This document shows, one piece after another, positions 32,874 through 41,557 of a stretch of 64,000 nt of DNA. The stretch is taken from NCBI RefSeq assembly GCF_004331465.1, contig NZ_SJKB01000001.1, positions 496,001 through 560,000 on the forward strand, in the 5' to 3' direction. The translations under genes were made by a program, and so were the position numbers. This DNA is from Kribbella pittospori (GTDB taxonomy: Bacteria; Actinomycetota; Actinomycetes; Propionibacteriales; Kribbellaceae). The notes under the pieces were generated by a model that was not told where the DNA came from, ran no database searches, and saw nothing but the letters and a program-made list of their open reading frames with translations. The stretch's first letter is position 1, and the number at the start of each line of letters is the position of its first letter.

Positions 32874-35487
32874 AGCTCCAGTGCCCCGCCGGCACCGTGT
32901 AGACGGTGTAGCCGTCCTGGTACGACGGTTCGCTCGCGAACTGACCCGGTACGACGGTCACGTCCGATGGCGCCGTGGACGGTACGTGGACCTCGGCCGT
33001 CGTACCGACCGGCAGATGTACGTCGAGGGACAGCACCCGGCTGACCTGCCGCCACACCACCGAGACCCGGCCGCGAATCGTGTCGGTGTGGATGCTCGCC
33101 GAACTCGTCTCGTCGCGCGCGTCCGGCCGGACCACGATCCGCTCCCAGCCCGCCTCGACGTTGCGGAGTCCGGCGACGTTCTCGTAGATCCACTGGACGA
33201 CAGTGCCCTGGAAGTAGTGGTTCCGCGATCGCGAGTCCTCCTCCCACTTCTCCCACATCGTGTCCGCGCCGAGATCGAACCAGTAGCCCCAGCTCGGATA
33301 CGAGCGCTGCAACGCGACCTTCGTCGCGGCCTCGCCGTACCCGTGAGCGGTCAGCACCGGCAGCAGTTCGCCGACGCCGAGGCAGCCGGTGTTGAGGTGG
33401 AAGCCACGCGCCTCAACGTCCGCCGCGAGGTTCGCGGCGACCCGTGGCACGAGCTCGTCGGGCACGATCCCGAAGGCCAGCGGCACCGCGTTCGAGGTCT
33501 GCCGGTAGTCCGGATCGTCGGCCGACCGGTAGAGCCCGGCCTCACGATCCAGGAACGCCCGGTTCAGTCCGTCGGCCAGCTCGGCCGCCGCCTTCCGGTA
33601 GTCGTTCGGCTTGCCGATCAGGTCACCGATCTCAGCGGTCACGAGAACAGCGCGATAGAGGTACGCCGTACCCGTGAGCCGCCTGTCCTCAGGCGCCGGG
33701 CCGCGACCGTAGCCGGGCGGCAGCCAGTCGCCGAGCACGCTGATGGACAGCCCGTCGTCGACCCGGTCGAGCTCCCAGGCCAGGTAGCGGGTCAGCGAGT
33801 CCCAGTGCTCGCGCAGCAGCCGCTCGTCGCCGTACGCGCGGTGCATCTCGCGCAGCAGGAACGGGTAGGCGGTCGGCCACTCGGTCGCGGGGGAGAGGTC
33901 GGTGAAGCCCCAGCCACTGGACGGGACGATCACCGGCAACTGCCCGGACTCGGCCTGGCTGTCCCGGATGTCGTCGAGCCACTTGGTGAAGAAGCGGGCC
34001 ATATCGAGTGACGCCAACATCGTCGGCCCGCCGACCTGCGCGTCCCCGGTCCACCCGTTCTTCTCCATGAACGGTGTGTCGGTCGGGATGCCATGCAGGT
34101 TGTTCAGAATCGTCCGCCGCATCGCCTGGTCGAACTGCTCGTACGGCGCCTGGGCCGACGTGAACCTGGTCACCGTACCGACGTCGGAGTGCGCAATGCG
34201 CATCAGTACGTCGGGACGCTCGATCACGCCGTCGATCTGAACATAGCGGAAGCCCTTGTAGGAGAAGCGCGGCTCCCACTCCTCGACACCGTTGCCGGCG
34301 GCAATGTACTCGTCGCGCTGGATCCGGTCGCCCTCGACGTGCCGGTTCACTGCGACCACGTTGCCATCAGCAAGCGTCTCACCGTGGGTCAGGCCAACGA
34401 CTGTCCCGGCCGGCGCGGTCACGGTGAGCTTGGTCCAGCCGGCCGTGGTCTGGCCGAAGTCCGCGACCCACACCCCGGGCCGCAGCTCGGTGAGCTCGAC
34501 TGGCGCAACGGTCTCGACCACCCGGATCGGCTCGTGGGCCTGTCCCTGCAGCCGTCCCTTCGGCGCGTCGACCACAGCCGCCGCGGACCAGGCGGAGTCG
34601 TCGAAGCCGGCCGTGTCCCAGCCGGGGAGGGCGCGGCGGGCGTCGTACGTCTCTCCTTCGTAGAGGGAGTCCGAGAGGGTTGGGCCGCCGGTGATGCGCC
34701 AGGACTCGTCCGAGACCACCTCGGTTGCGCGGCCGTCGTCGTACTCGACGACGAGGCGGGCGATCAGTCGCGGCTCGGAGGTCCAGGGCGCCTCGTGCCA
34801 GCGCCAGGAGTTCGGTGATGTGAGTCCGAAGAAGCCGCGGCCGAGCTCAGCGCCGACCACGTTGTCGCCGGTGCGGACGAGGTCGGTGACGTCGTGGGTC
34901 ACGTAGAGGACGGTGTGGTCGTAGTCGGTGAAGCCGGGGTCGAGGACCGCATCGCTCACCGCCTGACCGTTGAGGCGCAGGTCGGCGTACCCGAGGCCGC
35001 TCGAATAGAGGCGAGCGCGTCGCACTGTGCCGTCGACGGCGAAAGCCTTGCGCAGCAGTGGAGCGCTCTCCACGTGGCCGCCGATCCACCGCGCGGGTCC
35101 GAAGCCCTCGTCGAGGAGGCCGGTCTCGAACCATTCCGGTGTAGCCCACTCGCCTTCACGGTCCAGTCCGTCCCACAGCCGGACGGTCCAGTGGTAGCGC
35201 GTGCGTGCGGTCAGCGGCGGGCCGTCGTACTCGATGCCGAAGGTGCGCGCCGAGCTCACCTTGCCGGAGTCCCAGATGTCCGCGCTCTCCGGCGTCAGCA
35301 ACTCCGGCGTGCTCGCGACCAGGATCCGGTACGCCGTCTGGGTCGCGCCGTATCCGGGCGCGGCGGCGATCCAGCTCAACCGAGGCCGCGACACGTCGGT
35401 GCCCAGTGGCCGGACGGCGTACTCGGTCTTCAGCGTTCCGGCGTGCAGTGGACCCCCAGGCGTCCAACCGTCCGGCAGATCAGGCAT
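32854..35487 (-). CDS. GH78 family alpha-L-rhamnosidase
   Basis: 877 residues. N-terminal fibronectin-like strand region (TEYAVRPLGTDVSRPRLSW), then a carbohydrate-binding sandwich (YSSGLGYADLRLNGQAVSDA, with LDPGFTDYDHTVLY), the (alpha/alpha)6 catalytic barrel with the GH78 motif DTPFMEKNGWTGDAQ, and a C-terminal beta domain (VVRPDARDE to the end). It releases L-rhamnose from glycosides or polysaccharides. No signal peptide is visible from ATG 35487, so it is likely intracellular; GAGGAGC lies upstream on the minus strand. It stands alone with no sugar transporter beside it. Confidence 0.9.
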   Translation of the reverse strand: MPDLPDGWTPGGPLHAGTLKTEYAVRPLGTDVSRPRLSWIAAAPGYGATQTAYRILVASTPELLTPESADIWDSGKVSSARTFGIEYDGPPLTARTRYHWTVRLWDGLDREGEWATPEWFETGLLDEGFGPARWIGGHVESAPLLRKAFAVDGTVRRARLYSSGLGYADLRLNGQAVSDAVLDPGFTDYDHTVLYVTHDVTDLVRTGDNVVGAELGRGFFGLTSPNSWRWHEAPWTSEPRLIARLVVEYDDGRATEVVSDESWRITGGPTLSDSLYEGETYDARRALPGWDTAGFDDSAWSAAAVVDAPKGRLQGQAHEPIRVVETVAPVELTELRPGVWVADFGQTTAGWTKLTVTAPAGTVVGLTHGETLADGNVVAVNRHVEGDRIQRDEYIAAGNGVEEWEPRFSYKGFRYVQIDGVIERPDVLMRIAHSDVGTVTRFTSAQAPYEQFDQAMRRTILNNLHGIPTDTPFMEKNGWTGDAQVGGPTMLASLDMARFFTKWLDDIRDSQAESGQLPVIVPSSGWGFTDLSPATEWPTAYPFLLREMHRAYGDERLLREHWDSLTRYLAWELDRVDDGLSISVLGDWLPPGYGRGPAPEDRRLTGTAYLYRAVLVTAEIGDLIGKPNDYRKAAAELADGLNRAFLDREAGLYRSADDPDYRQTSNAVPLAFGIVPDELVPRVAANLAADVEARGFHLNTGCLGVGELLPVLTAHGYGEAATKVALQRSYPSWGYWFDLGADTMWEKWEEDSRSRNHYFQGTVVQWIYENVAGLRNVEAGWERIVVRPDARDETSSASIHTDTIRGRVSVVWRQVSRVLSLDVHLPVGTTAEVHVPSTAPSDVTVVPGQFASEPSYQDGYTVYTVPAGHWSFTSRSA

Positions 35488-35654
35488 CAGGCTGCTCCTC
35501 AGCTCATCGGCACCCCGAGGACCGTAGGCAGCCCGCCGCCAGGCTTTCAACAATCTGACCACAACCGGCCGACGCATCCGTCCGCTCAGCGATTTGTCGT
35601 CTCACATCGCGAAACCTGAGCATGTCACTCGACTTTGTCCGCTTTCATGGACTC

Positions 35655-35753
35655 ATGCAGGTCACTCGAAACGCTCCCGGCGACGCGCTCACGCGGCGCC
35701 GGCATGTCGACCTGCTGCGCGTGAACTCCTCGGGTTGTCGGCCTTCGGCGTAG
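35655..35753 (+). CDS. cysteine-type leader peptide of the sulfur operon (32 aa)
   Basis: ATG 35655 to TAG 35753 encodes a 32-residue peptide containing RRRHVDLLRVNSSGC. The RRRHVDLLRV core with a Cys codon just before the end is the hallmark of short leader peptides found before sulfate/sulfonate and cysteine genes in actinomycetes. Ribosome behaviour at the Cys codon (TGT, 35736) would report cysteine supply. It precedes a TauE/SafE permease and ssuABC by 48 bp. Confidence 0.8.
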   Translation: MQVTRNAPGDALTRRRHVDLLRVNSSGCRPSA

Positions 35754-35774
35754 GACTCCGCCCTCCGTCACCGT

Positions 35775-35794
35775 CTCCTCCCGACCCGTAGGAG
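35775..35794 (+). promoter_or_regulatory. possible anti-Shine-Dalgarno hairpin of the sulfur leader
   Basis: CTCCT (35775-35779) can pair with AGGAG (35790-35794), the ribosome site of the following GTG 35802. A second pyrimidine tract (CCCTCC) lies just upstream. Sequestering this site when cysteine is plentiful would fit a leader-peptide translation switch; inferred from sequence only. Confidence 0.4.
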
Positions 35795-35801
35795 CAGTTC
35801 C

Positions 35802-36713
35802 GTGCGTCGTCTCATCCTGATCGCCTTGCTGGGCTCCGTCGCCCAACTCGTCGACGGCACCCTCGGCATGGCCTACGGCGTCACCGCCAGCACGGCCCTG
35901 CTGATCACCGGGATCACCCCGGCCGTCGCGTCCGCTTCGGTCCATCTCGCCGAGGTGGGCACCACACTCGCGTCCGGTATCTCCCACTGGCGCTTCGGCA
36001 ACGTCGACTGGCGCGTGGTCGCGCTCATCGGTGTGCCGGGAGCCGTGGGCGCGTTCGCGGGTGCGACGTTCCTGTCCAGCCTGTCGACCGAGTCGGCGTC
36101 GGTGTGGGTCGCAGCCCTTCTGCTCCTGCTCGGCGTCTACATCCTGGCCCGGTTCGGCACCGGCAAGGTGCGGGCCGTGATCGAGGGTCGGCCGGCGGGC
36201 CGGTTCCTCGGGCCGTTGGGTCTGGTGGCCGGCTTCATCGACGCCACCGGTGGTGGCGGCTGGGGTCCGGTCGCGAACTCGGCGCTGCTCAGCAGCGGCA
36301 AGCTCGCGCCGCGGCGGTCGGTCGGCTCGGTCAACGCCGCGGAGTTCCTCGTCTCGGTCGCTGCGAGCATCGGCTTCCTGTTCGGACTCGGCGGGAAGAA
36401 CCTGCCGTACGACATCGTCGCCGCGCTGCTGATCGGCGGCGTCATCGCGGCTCCGTTGGCCGCCTGGCTGGTGTCGCGACTGGCGACTCGCTGGCTCGGT
36501 GTCGGTGTCGGCCTGGTGCTGATCCTGACCAACGCCCGCACGCTGATGAACGGCCTCGACGTCGCCGCCGCCCCGCGCTACCTCGCGTACGGCGTACTCA
36601 TCGTCGGCTGGGCCGCGGTCGTCGTGTACGGCGTACTGTTCGCCGGCCACCGCGCCGTCGCCGAGGCCGAGCGCGCCCTGGACGACGAGCGCGAGCTCGA
36701 GACCGCCTCCTGA
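35802..36713 (+). CDS. TauE/SafE family sulfite/sulfonate exporter-like permease
   Basis: 303 residues with about eight membrane segments. The TauE/SafE repeats are visible: LIALLGSVAQLVDGTLGMAY at the N-terminus and GFIDATGGGGWGPVANSALL in the middle. The fold moves small anions such as sulfite or sulfoacetate across the membrane. It starts at GTG 35802 with AGGAG at 35790. It is the first structural gene after the Cys leader peptide and before ssuABC, so it probably balances sulfur compounds released during sulfonate use. Confidence 0.9.
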   Translation: MRRLILIALLGSVAQLVDGTLGMAYGVTASTALLITGITPAVASASVHLAEVGTTLASGISHWRFGNVDWRVVALIGVPGAVGAFAGATFLSSLSTESASVWVAALLLLLGVYILARFGTGKVRAVIEGRPAGRFLGPLGLVAGFIDATGGGGWGPVANSALLSSGKLAPRRSVGSVNAAEFLVSVAASIGFLFGLGGKNLPYDIVAALLIGGVIAAPLAAWLVSRLATRWLGVGVGLVLILTNARTLMNGLDVAAAPRYLAYGVLIVGWAAVVVYGVLFAGHRAVAEAERALDDERELETAS

Positions 36714-36775
36714 CCTGTTCCTTCCTTCCTTCCGCCCGCGGCCGTCCGGCTGCCTGCACCACCGAAGGTCTGCTT

Positions 36776-37843
36776 GTGAGTATCCACAGCATCCGTCCTG
36801 TCCGCCTGCTCGCCGCCGTCCTGGCTCTGTCGGCCGCCGTCACCGGCTGCTCGCGGGCTGACCGCGACGAGGCTCCGGTCGCGTCGACCGACAAGGGCCC
36901 GGCCACCGAGCTGCGGCTCGGCTACTTCCCGAACGTCACCCATGCCGCCGCCCTGGTCGGTCTCGACCAGGGCCTGTTCACCAAGGAACTCGGCAGCACG
37001 AAGCTGGTGCCGACCAAGTTCAACGCCGGCCCGGAAGCGGTCGGCGCGCTGCTCGGCGGCTCGCTGGACGCGTCGTTCATCGGCTCCGGTCCCGCGATCA
37101 ACGCCTACGCGAAGTCCAACGGCGAGGCCGTCCGGCTGATCGCCGGTACGACGTCCGGCGGCGCGCAACTGGTGGTGAAGCCGACGATCACCAAGCCGGC
37201 CGACCTGGCCGGCAAGACCGTCGTCACCCCGCAACTCGGCAACACCCAGGACGTGTCGCTGAAGAAGTGGCTGGCGGAGAACAAGCTCACCGGCAAGGTC
37301 AAGGTCACCAACCTGGAGAACGCGCAGACGCTGGACGCGTTCAAGCAGGGCGACGTGGACGCGGCCTGGCTGCCCGAGCCCTGGTCGTCGCGGCTGGTCC
37401 TGGACGCCGGCGCGAAGGTCTTGCTGGACGAGGCGTCGCTGTGGCCGGACGGGAAGTTCCCGACCACGGTGCTGATCGTGCGGACCCAGTTCCTGCAGGA
37501 GCACCCCGAGACCGTGAAGGCGCTGCTGTCCGGTCTGGTCTCGGCGATCGACTTCGCCACGACCGACAAGGCTGCAGCCGAGACCGCGGTGAACAAGCAA
37601 CTCAAGGAAGCCACCGGCAAGGCTCTGCAGCCGGCCGTGATCGACCGCGCGTTCCAGAACATCCAGATCACCGCGGACCCGATCGCGTCGACGTTCCCGC
37701 AGCTGGCCAAGGACCAGGTCACCGCGGGCATCGCGAAGGAAGCACCGGCGGTGGCCGGATTCGCGGACCTCGGCCCGCTGAACGACGTACTGAGCAAGGC
37801 AGGCAAGCCGGCCGTCGACGCGGCCGGTCTGGACACGAAGTAA
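36776..37843 (+). CDS. ssuA: sulfonate/nitrate-type ABC transporter substrate-binding lipoprotein
   Basis: 355 residues. A lipoprotein signal ends in the lipobox AAVTGC (Cys ~22), so it is anchored outside the cell membrane. The mature part has the SsuA/NrtA fold: LRLGYFPNVTHAAALVGLDQ, GALLGGSLDASFIGSGPAIN, KTVVTPQLGNTQDVSLKKWL and DAAWLPEPWSSRL. It delivers organosulfonates (or a related ligand) to the permease. GTG 36776 is chosen because MSIHSIRPV then forms the signal. The leader peptide and TauE gene upstream support a sulfur substrate. Confidence 0.88.
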   Translation: MSIHSIRPVRLLAAVLALSAAVTGCSRADRDEAPVASTDKGPATELRLGYFPNVTHAAALVGLDQGLFTKELGSTKLVPTKFNAGPEAVGALLGGSLDASFIGSGPAINAYAKSNGEAVRLIAGTTSGGAQLVVKPTITKPADLAGKTVVTPQLGNTQDVSLKKWLAENKLTGKVKVTNLENAQTLDAFKQGDVDAAWLPEPWSSRLVLDAGAKVLLDEASLWPDGKFPTTVLIVRTQFLQEHPETVKALLSGLVSAIDFATTDKAAAETAVNKQLKEATGKALQPAVIDRAFQNIQITADPIASTFPQLAKDQVTAGIAKEAPAVAGFADLGPLNDVLSKAGKPAVDAAGLDTK

Positions 37844-37860
37844 TCACCAGGGAGGCAGCC

Positions 37861-38655
37861 ATGACCGCGACCGTCGAGGCCGATCGGGCCGTAGTGGACA
37901 GCGTGAGTCCGGTGCGGTTTCACCAAGTGGGCAAGGCGTTCGGGAGCGGCCGGTCGGCGGTCGTGGCGCTCGAGGGTGTCGATCTGGAGGTAGCTGCAGG
38001 GGAGTTCGTCTGCCTGCTCGGAGCATCCGGCTGCGGCAAGACCACACTGCTCAACCTGGTCGCCGGTCTGGATCAGCCGACGAGTGGACGGATCGAGCTG
38101 AGCTCCTCTCGGCCAGCAGTGGTGTTCCAGGAGGCCGCGCTCATGCCGTGGTTGACGGCAGCCGGGAATGTCGAGCTGCCGTTGCGGATGGCCGGCGTAC
38201 CGAAGGCACGGCGGCGTGCGAAGGCTGCTGAGCTGCTGGAGCTGGTCCGGCTGGGCGGACTGGGTGACAAGCGTCCGCACGAGCTGTCGGGCGGGATGCG
38301 GCAGCGGGTCGCGTTGGCCCGTGCATTGGCATCCACGACGGACAACACCGGCTCCGGTGCGGGCAAGCCGTCACTGCTGCTGATGGACGAGCCGTTCTCC
38401 GCGCTCGACGCGATCACCCGGGACGTCCTGCAGGGTGAGCTGCTGCGGATCTGGCGTGCGACCGGTACGGCGATCCTGTTCGTGACGCACGACGTTCGCG
38501 AGGCCGTGCGGCTCGGGCAACGCGTCGTACTGCTGTCGTCCCGGCCTGGCCGGGTCGTGCGGCAGTGGGACGTCGACCAGCTGCCCGAGGCTGAGGCAGT
38601 CGACGAGATCAACACCGAGCTTCGCAGGGTGATCAGTAGTCATGCCGCAGCTTGA
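37861..38655 (+). CDS. ssuB: sulfonate-type ABC transporter ATP-binding protein
   Basis: 264 residues. Walker A GASGCGKTT, signature LSGGMRQRVALARAL, Walker B LLLMDEPFSALD and H-loop FVTHDVREA are all present. It hydrolyses ATP to drive uptake with SsuC. ATG 37861 follows AGGGAGGCAGCC and lies 17 bp after ssuA. Its 3' end overlaps ssuC by 14 bp. Confidence 0.94.
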   Translation: MTATVEADRAVVDSVSPVRFHQVGKAFGSGRSAVVALEGVDLEVAAGEFVCLLGASGCGKTTLLNLVAGLDQPTSGRIELSSSRPAVVFQEAALMPWLTAAGNVELPLRMAGVPKARRRAKAAELLELVRLGGLGDKRPHELSGGMRQRVALARALASTTDNTGSGAGKPSLLLMDEPFSALDAITRDVLQGELLRIWRATGTAILFVTHDVREAVRLGQRVVLLSSRPGRVVRQWDVDQLPEAEAVDEINTELRRVISSHAAA

Positions 38656-39517
38656 TCTTCAGGAAGGCTCGGTCGAGGCAGGCCTGGATGCGCTGGACAC
38701 GCCGGTCCATTCCAGTCAGGGTTCCCTCGCCCGAAGGATCGCGGCGCGGGCGTTCCCGCCCATCGGTGCAGTCGTGCTGCTGGTTGCTGTGTGGCAGGTG
38801 TTGTGGGCGGCGGCGTTCTGGCCCGAGTTCAAGCTGCCGGCTCCGCTCGCCGTGTGGGCCCAGATCTGGCAGCTGGTGACGTCGGGGGAGATCCTCGAAC
38901 TCTTCTGGGTGTCCGTGCATCGGGCGGTGATCGGCTTCGCGCTGTCGCTGCTGATCGCCGTACCGCTCGGCCTGGCGATCGCCAACAGCAGAGTCGTACG
39001 GCGAGGAATCGGGCCACTGGTGTCCGGGTTGCAGAGCCTGCCGTCGGTGGCGTGGGTGCCAGCCGCGATCCTGTGGTTCGGATTGAACGACCGGGCGATC
39101 TACTGGGTCGTGCTGCTGGGTGCCGTGCCGTCGATCGCGAACGGGCTGATGTCCGGTCTGGATCAGGTGCCGCCGATCCTGCCGCGGGTCGGGAAGGCGC
39201 TCGGAGCGGGACGGCTGAGCGGGATCCGGTACATCCTGCTGCCGGCCGCGCTGCCCGGATTCCTCGGCGGACTCAAGCAGGGCTGGGCGTTCTCGTGGCG
39301 GTCGCTGATGGCCGCCGAGTTGATCGCGACGTCGCCGGACCTCGGTCAGGGACTCGGCCAGTTCCTGCACAACGGGATGTCGCTGTCGGACATCTCGATG
39401 GTGTTCGCGGGCATCCTGCTGATCTTCGTCGTCGGCGTCGGGATCGAACTGCTGGTGTTCCGGCCACTGGAGAACTCGGTGTTGCGCGCGCGGGGTCTGA
39501 CCGTCACTGCGCGCTGA
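38642..39517 (+). CDS. ssuC: sulfonate-type ABC transporter permease
   Basis: 291 residues with about six membrane segments and the EAA-loop region (GRLSGIRYILLPAALPGFLG) that contacts the ATPase. QSLPSVAWVPAAILWFGLND is typical of SsuC/TauC/NrtB permeases. It overlaps ssuB by 14 bp, so translation is coupled. It forms the channel of the sulfonate importer. Confidence 0.93.
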   Translation: MPQLDLQEGSVEAGLDALDTPVHSSQGSLARRIAARAFPPIGAVVLLVAVWQVLWAAAFWPEFKLPAPLAVWAQIWQLVTSGEILELFWVSVHRAVIGFALSLLIAVPLGLAIANSRVVRRGIGPLVSGLQSLPSVAWVPAAILWFGLNDRAIYWVVLLGAVPSIANGLMSGLDQVPPILPRVGKALGAGRLSGIRYILLPAALPGFLGGLKQGWAFSWRSLMAAELIATSPDLGQGLGQFLHNGMSLSDISMVFAGILLIFVVGVGIELLVFRPLENSVLRARGLTVTAR

Positions 39518-39534
39518 CGCCGTACTGTTGGAGC

Positions 39535-40011
39535 GTGGTCCGATTCCTGCCGTTCCTGATCAGCCTGGTGCTCAGCGTGTACGCGCTGTTCTCCTGCATC
39601 CAGACGCCCGACGAGGACGTGCCGCATCTGCCGAAGCTGGTGTGGATCGTCCTGATCGTGTTCGTCCCGTTCGTCGGGCCGATCGTCTGGCTGCTCATGT
39701 CGCGCACCCAGGGGAGCCGTCGGGAAGTCACGGGCCGGCCGCCACGGCCGTCCGCACGCCCGGTCGCGCCCGATGACGATCCGGACTTCCTGAAGACGCT
39801 GGATCGCTACCGGGACCCGCGGACCACGGTCAAGCCGCCGCACGACGACCAGCTGCACGACCGCCCCGAGGACCGGCCGCAGGACACCGTGCCGAAGCCC
39901 GAGCCGAAGCCCGCGGACACCGACGAGCCGGAGCCCGAGCCCAAGGCGAAGGACCCCGAGACGACGCCGGAGGCCGAGACCACCTCAGAGCCCGACGACG
40001 GCAAGGCCTGA
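39535..40011 (+). CDS. PLDc_N-domain membrane protein with acidic Pro/Glu tail
   Basis: 158 residues. Two hydrophobic helices near the N-terminus (FLPFLISLVLSVYALFSC and LVWIVLIVFVPFVGPIVWLL) form the small domain that precedes phospholipase-D nucleases and occurs alone in many actinomycetes. The remainder is disordered, ending in an acidic Pro/Glu/Lys-rich tail (PKPEPKPADTDEPEPEPK). It follows ssuC by 17 bp and may share its mRNA by proximity. The function is unknown. Start GTG 39535. Confidence 0.82.
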   Translation: MVRFLPFLISLVLSVYALFSCIQTPDEDVPHLPKLVWIVLIVFVPFVGPIVWLLMSRTQGSRREVTGRPPRPSARPVAPDDDPDFLKTLDRYRDPRTTVKPPHDDQLHDRPEDRPQDTVPKPEPKPADTDEPEPEPKAKDPETTPEAETTSEPDDGKA

Positions 40012-40023
40012 GCTTGCGCGCAG

Positions 40024-40040
40024 GCCCTGCCGGTCAGGGC
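40024..40040 (+). terminator. short hairpin after the PLDc_N gene
   Basis: GCCCTG-N5-CAGGGC followed by TTGTG, 12 bp past the stop and before the convergent WhiB gene. A weak candidate for ending the ssu transcript. Confidence 0.35.
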
Positions 40041-40070
40041 TTGTGTGGTGGTGAGTGGACGAACAGCGCC

Positions 40071-40364
40071 TCACGCAGACTTTCGGTGCTCGGGCAGGAG
40101 GGTGTTGTCGCGCTCCGACTCGGTGGTGCCGCCCCAGACGCCGTACGGCTCTCCGACCGAGAGTGCGTGCTGACGGCACTCCGGCTGGACCGGGCAGGTC
40201 CCGCACAGGGACTTGGCCACCATCTCGCGGGCGCGTTTTCGCACGCCACGCTCCGACTCGGGCGAGAAGAACAGCTCTGGGTTGACGTCGCGGCACGCGG
40301 CCTGCGACTGCCAGTCCCACAGATCCATGAGCGGGCGGGGTAGGCGAGGCATCCCTCTCGACAT
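40071..40364 (-). CDS. WhiB-family Fe-S transcriptional regulator
   Basis: 97 residues with the four conserved cysteines at positions 24, 54, 57 and 63 (AACRDVNPELFF; CGTCPVQPEC), which hold a [4Fe-4S] cluster, and the G-VWGG turn (GVWGGTTESER) before the basic C-terminus. Such proteins partner with the principal sigma factor. AAGGAGG lies 6 bp before the ATG on the minus strand. Which Wbl subclass it belongs to is not decided. Confidence 0.94.
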   Translation of the reverse strand: MSRGMPRLPRPLMDLWDWQSQAACRDVNPELFFSPESERGVRKRAREMVAKSLCGTCPVQPECRQHALSVGEPYGVWGGTTESERDNTLLPEHRKSA

Positions 40365-40409
40365 GGCAACCTCCTTGACTCACCGTGAGCGCGGACGGGC
40401 GCTCGGTGA

Positions 40410-40438
40410 AAACTATGCTCAACTCATGGCGAGTTCAA
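40410..40438 (-). promoter_or_regulatory. candidate sigma-70 promoter for the WhiB gene
   Basis: On the minus strand TTGAAC, then 17 bp, then TAGTTT. The spacing is ideal; the predicted start of RNA is near 40403, about 40 nt before the WhiB ATG. Confidence 0.5.
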
Positions 40439-40575
40439 CCCTTGTTGTCTCGAACTTCGGTCCATTCGTTATCGGCAGGTGTCGTCGCGTGCCGTGATCA
40501 GGGCCGGATCACGCGGTGAGTGTGTTCACGTCATCACCGGGTGTGACTTGCGCCACTTATCGCGTGACGGAGCGG

Positions 40576-41130
40576 TCAGACCTCGCCGGCCGCGTCGAAC
40601 CGGTAGTACTCGTGCGCGCCGTGCGGGGTGCCGGTCTCGCCGGTCAGGGCGCGGATGACCATCGCGTGCGTGATCGCCAGCACCGGGCCGTCCGTGCTCG
40701 CGGACTGCCGGGTGAGTGCCGCGCGGGCCCGCTCACGGACCCGGGACAGCGGCTCCCAGGGCCGTTGGATGCCTTCCGGCCACTCACCGTCGTACGCCTC
40801 GAACTCGGCCTGTGCGGCCCGTACGTCGGCGATGCCGCGCCACGCGCCGGTGTGGTCCGGCAGCCAGTCGCGCAGGTCGTAGTCGACCCGGACGCCGAGG
40901 GCCAGCCGGTGGCCGATGATCGCGGCGCTCTGCAGCGCGCGGGTGAACGGGGAACTGACCAGGTACGTCGCTCCGATCCCGCTGAGCAGGTCCGCGAGCT
41001 CCTGGGCCTGTTTGGTCCCGAGCGGGGTGAGCGGGGCGGAGTCGGCCGCCATCCCGGGCCAGCCCCGGGAATCGATCGGCTCGTAGTCCGGCTCACCGTG
41101 CCGGACCAGATAAATCTGTGTCACGGCCAT
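40576..41130 (-). CDS. histidine phosphatase (phosphoglycerate-mutase-like) family protein
   Basis: 184 residues: the RHG motif YLVRHGEPDYE at residue ~7-17, SSPFTRALQSA in the middle and AITHAMVIRALTG near the end carry the two catalytic histidines and the phosphate pocket. It acts on a phosphomonoester; the substrate is unknown. It begins 3 bp after the stop of the preceding small gene, so the three minus-strand genes (GNAT, DUF, phosphatase) probably form an operon. Confidence 0.9.
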   Translation of the reverse strand: MAVTQIYLVRHGEPDYEPIDSRGWPGMAADSAPLTPLGTKQAQELADLLSGIGATYLVSSPFTRALQSAAIIGHRLALGVRVDYDLRDWLPDHTGAWRGIADVRAAQAEFEAYDGEWPEGIQRPWEPLSRVRERARAALTRQSASTDGPVLAITHAMVIRALTGETGTPHGAHEYYRFDAAGEV

Positions 41131-41133
41131 GTT

Positions 41134-41493
41134 CTACCGGAGATGGCGGGCGCCTGCCCATCCTCGGGCGTGGCTGATCGGGGACGGATCCGCGACGGAC
41201 TCGGGTGGACGGATCTCGTGCAGCTCGTCGAAGAGGTGGTCGATGTCGGCGGCGGGATGCGCGCGTGCCGCCGGCTGCGCCTCGATCCAGCGCACCTCGG
41301 TCGCGCCGTGGTGGCCGTGCACCGCGAGCACCGAATGCAGATTCGGCCACACCGCGGTCGCGGGATTGTCGCCGCACCAGCGCAGCGCCACCGACCCGTC
41401 GCTGAACTCGCAGCCCTCTGCGACGACTCCCGTGCCCGACACGCCACTGGGATCCCGGTAACGAACCAGCTCGAAGGTCCGTGGCCTCACCAC
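41134..41493 (-). CDS. uncharacterised small family, paralogue A
   Basis: 119 residues. TFELVRYRDPSGVSGTGVVA, CEFSDGSVALRWCGDNPATA and LAVHGHHGATEVRWIEA suggest a compact beta-rich domain. A paralogue with roughly three quarters identity over the first 70 residues lies at 47506-47829. The C-terminal third differs (HLFDELHEIRPPESV). It is in a probable operon with a phosphatase. The function is unknown. Confidence 0.75.
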   Translation of the reverse strand: MVRPRTFELVRYRDPSGVSGTGVVAEGCEFSDGSVALRWCGDNPATAVWPNLHSVLAVHGHHGATEVRWIEAQPAARAHPAADIDHLFDELHEIRPPESVADPSPISHARGWAGARHLR

Positions 41494-41557
41494 CGTGCTG
41501 CACTCCTCATCGTGTCGACCCGTCTTGCAGCCCTCAACGAGCCCGGACCGCCTGCGG

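Noticed and set aside
40493..40513. Hairpin CGTGATC-N7-GATCACG between the WhiB promoter and the phosphatase gene
   Set aside because: Only 7 bp and without a T tract; may be chance in GC-rich DNA.
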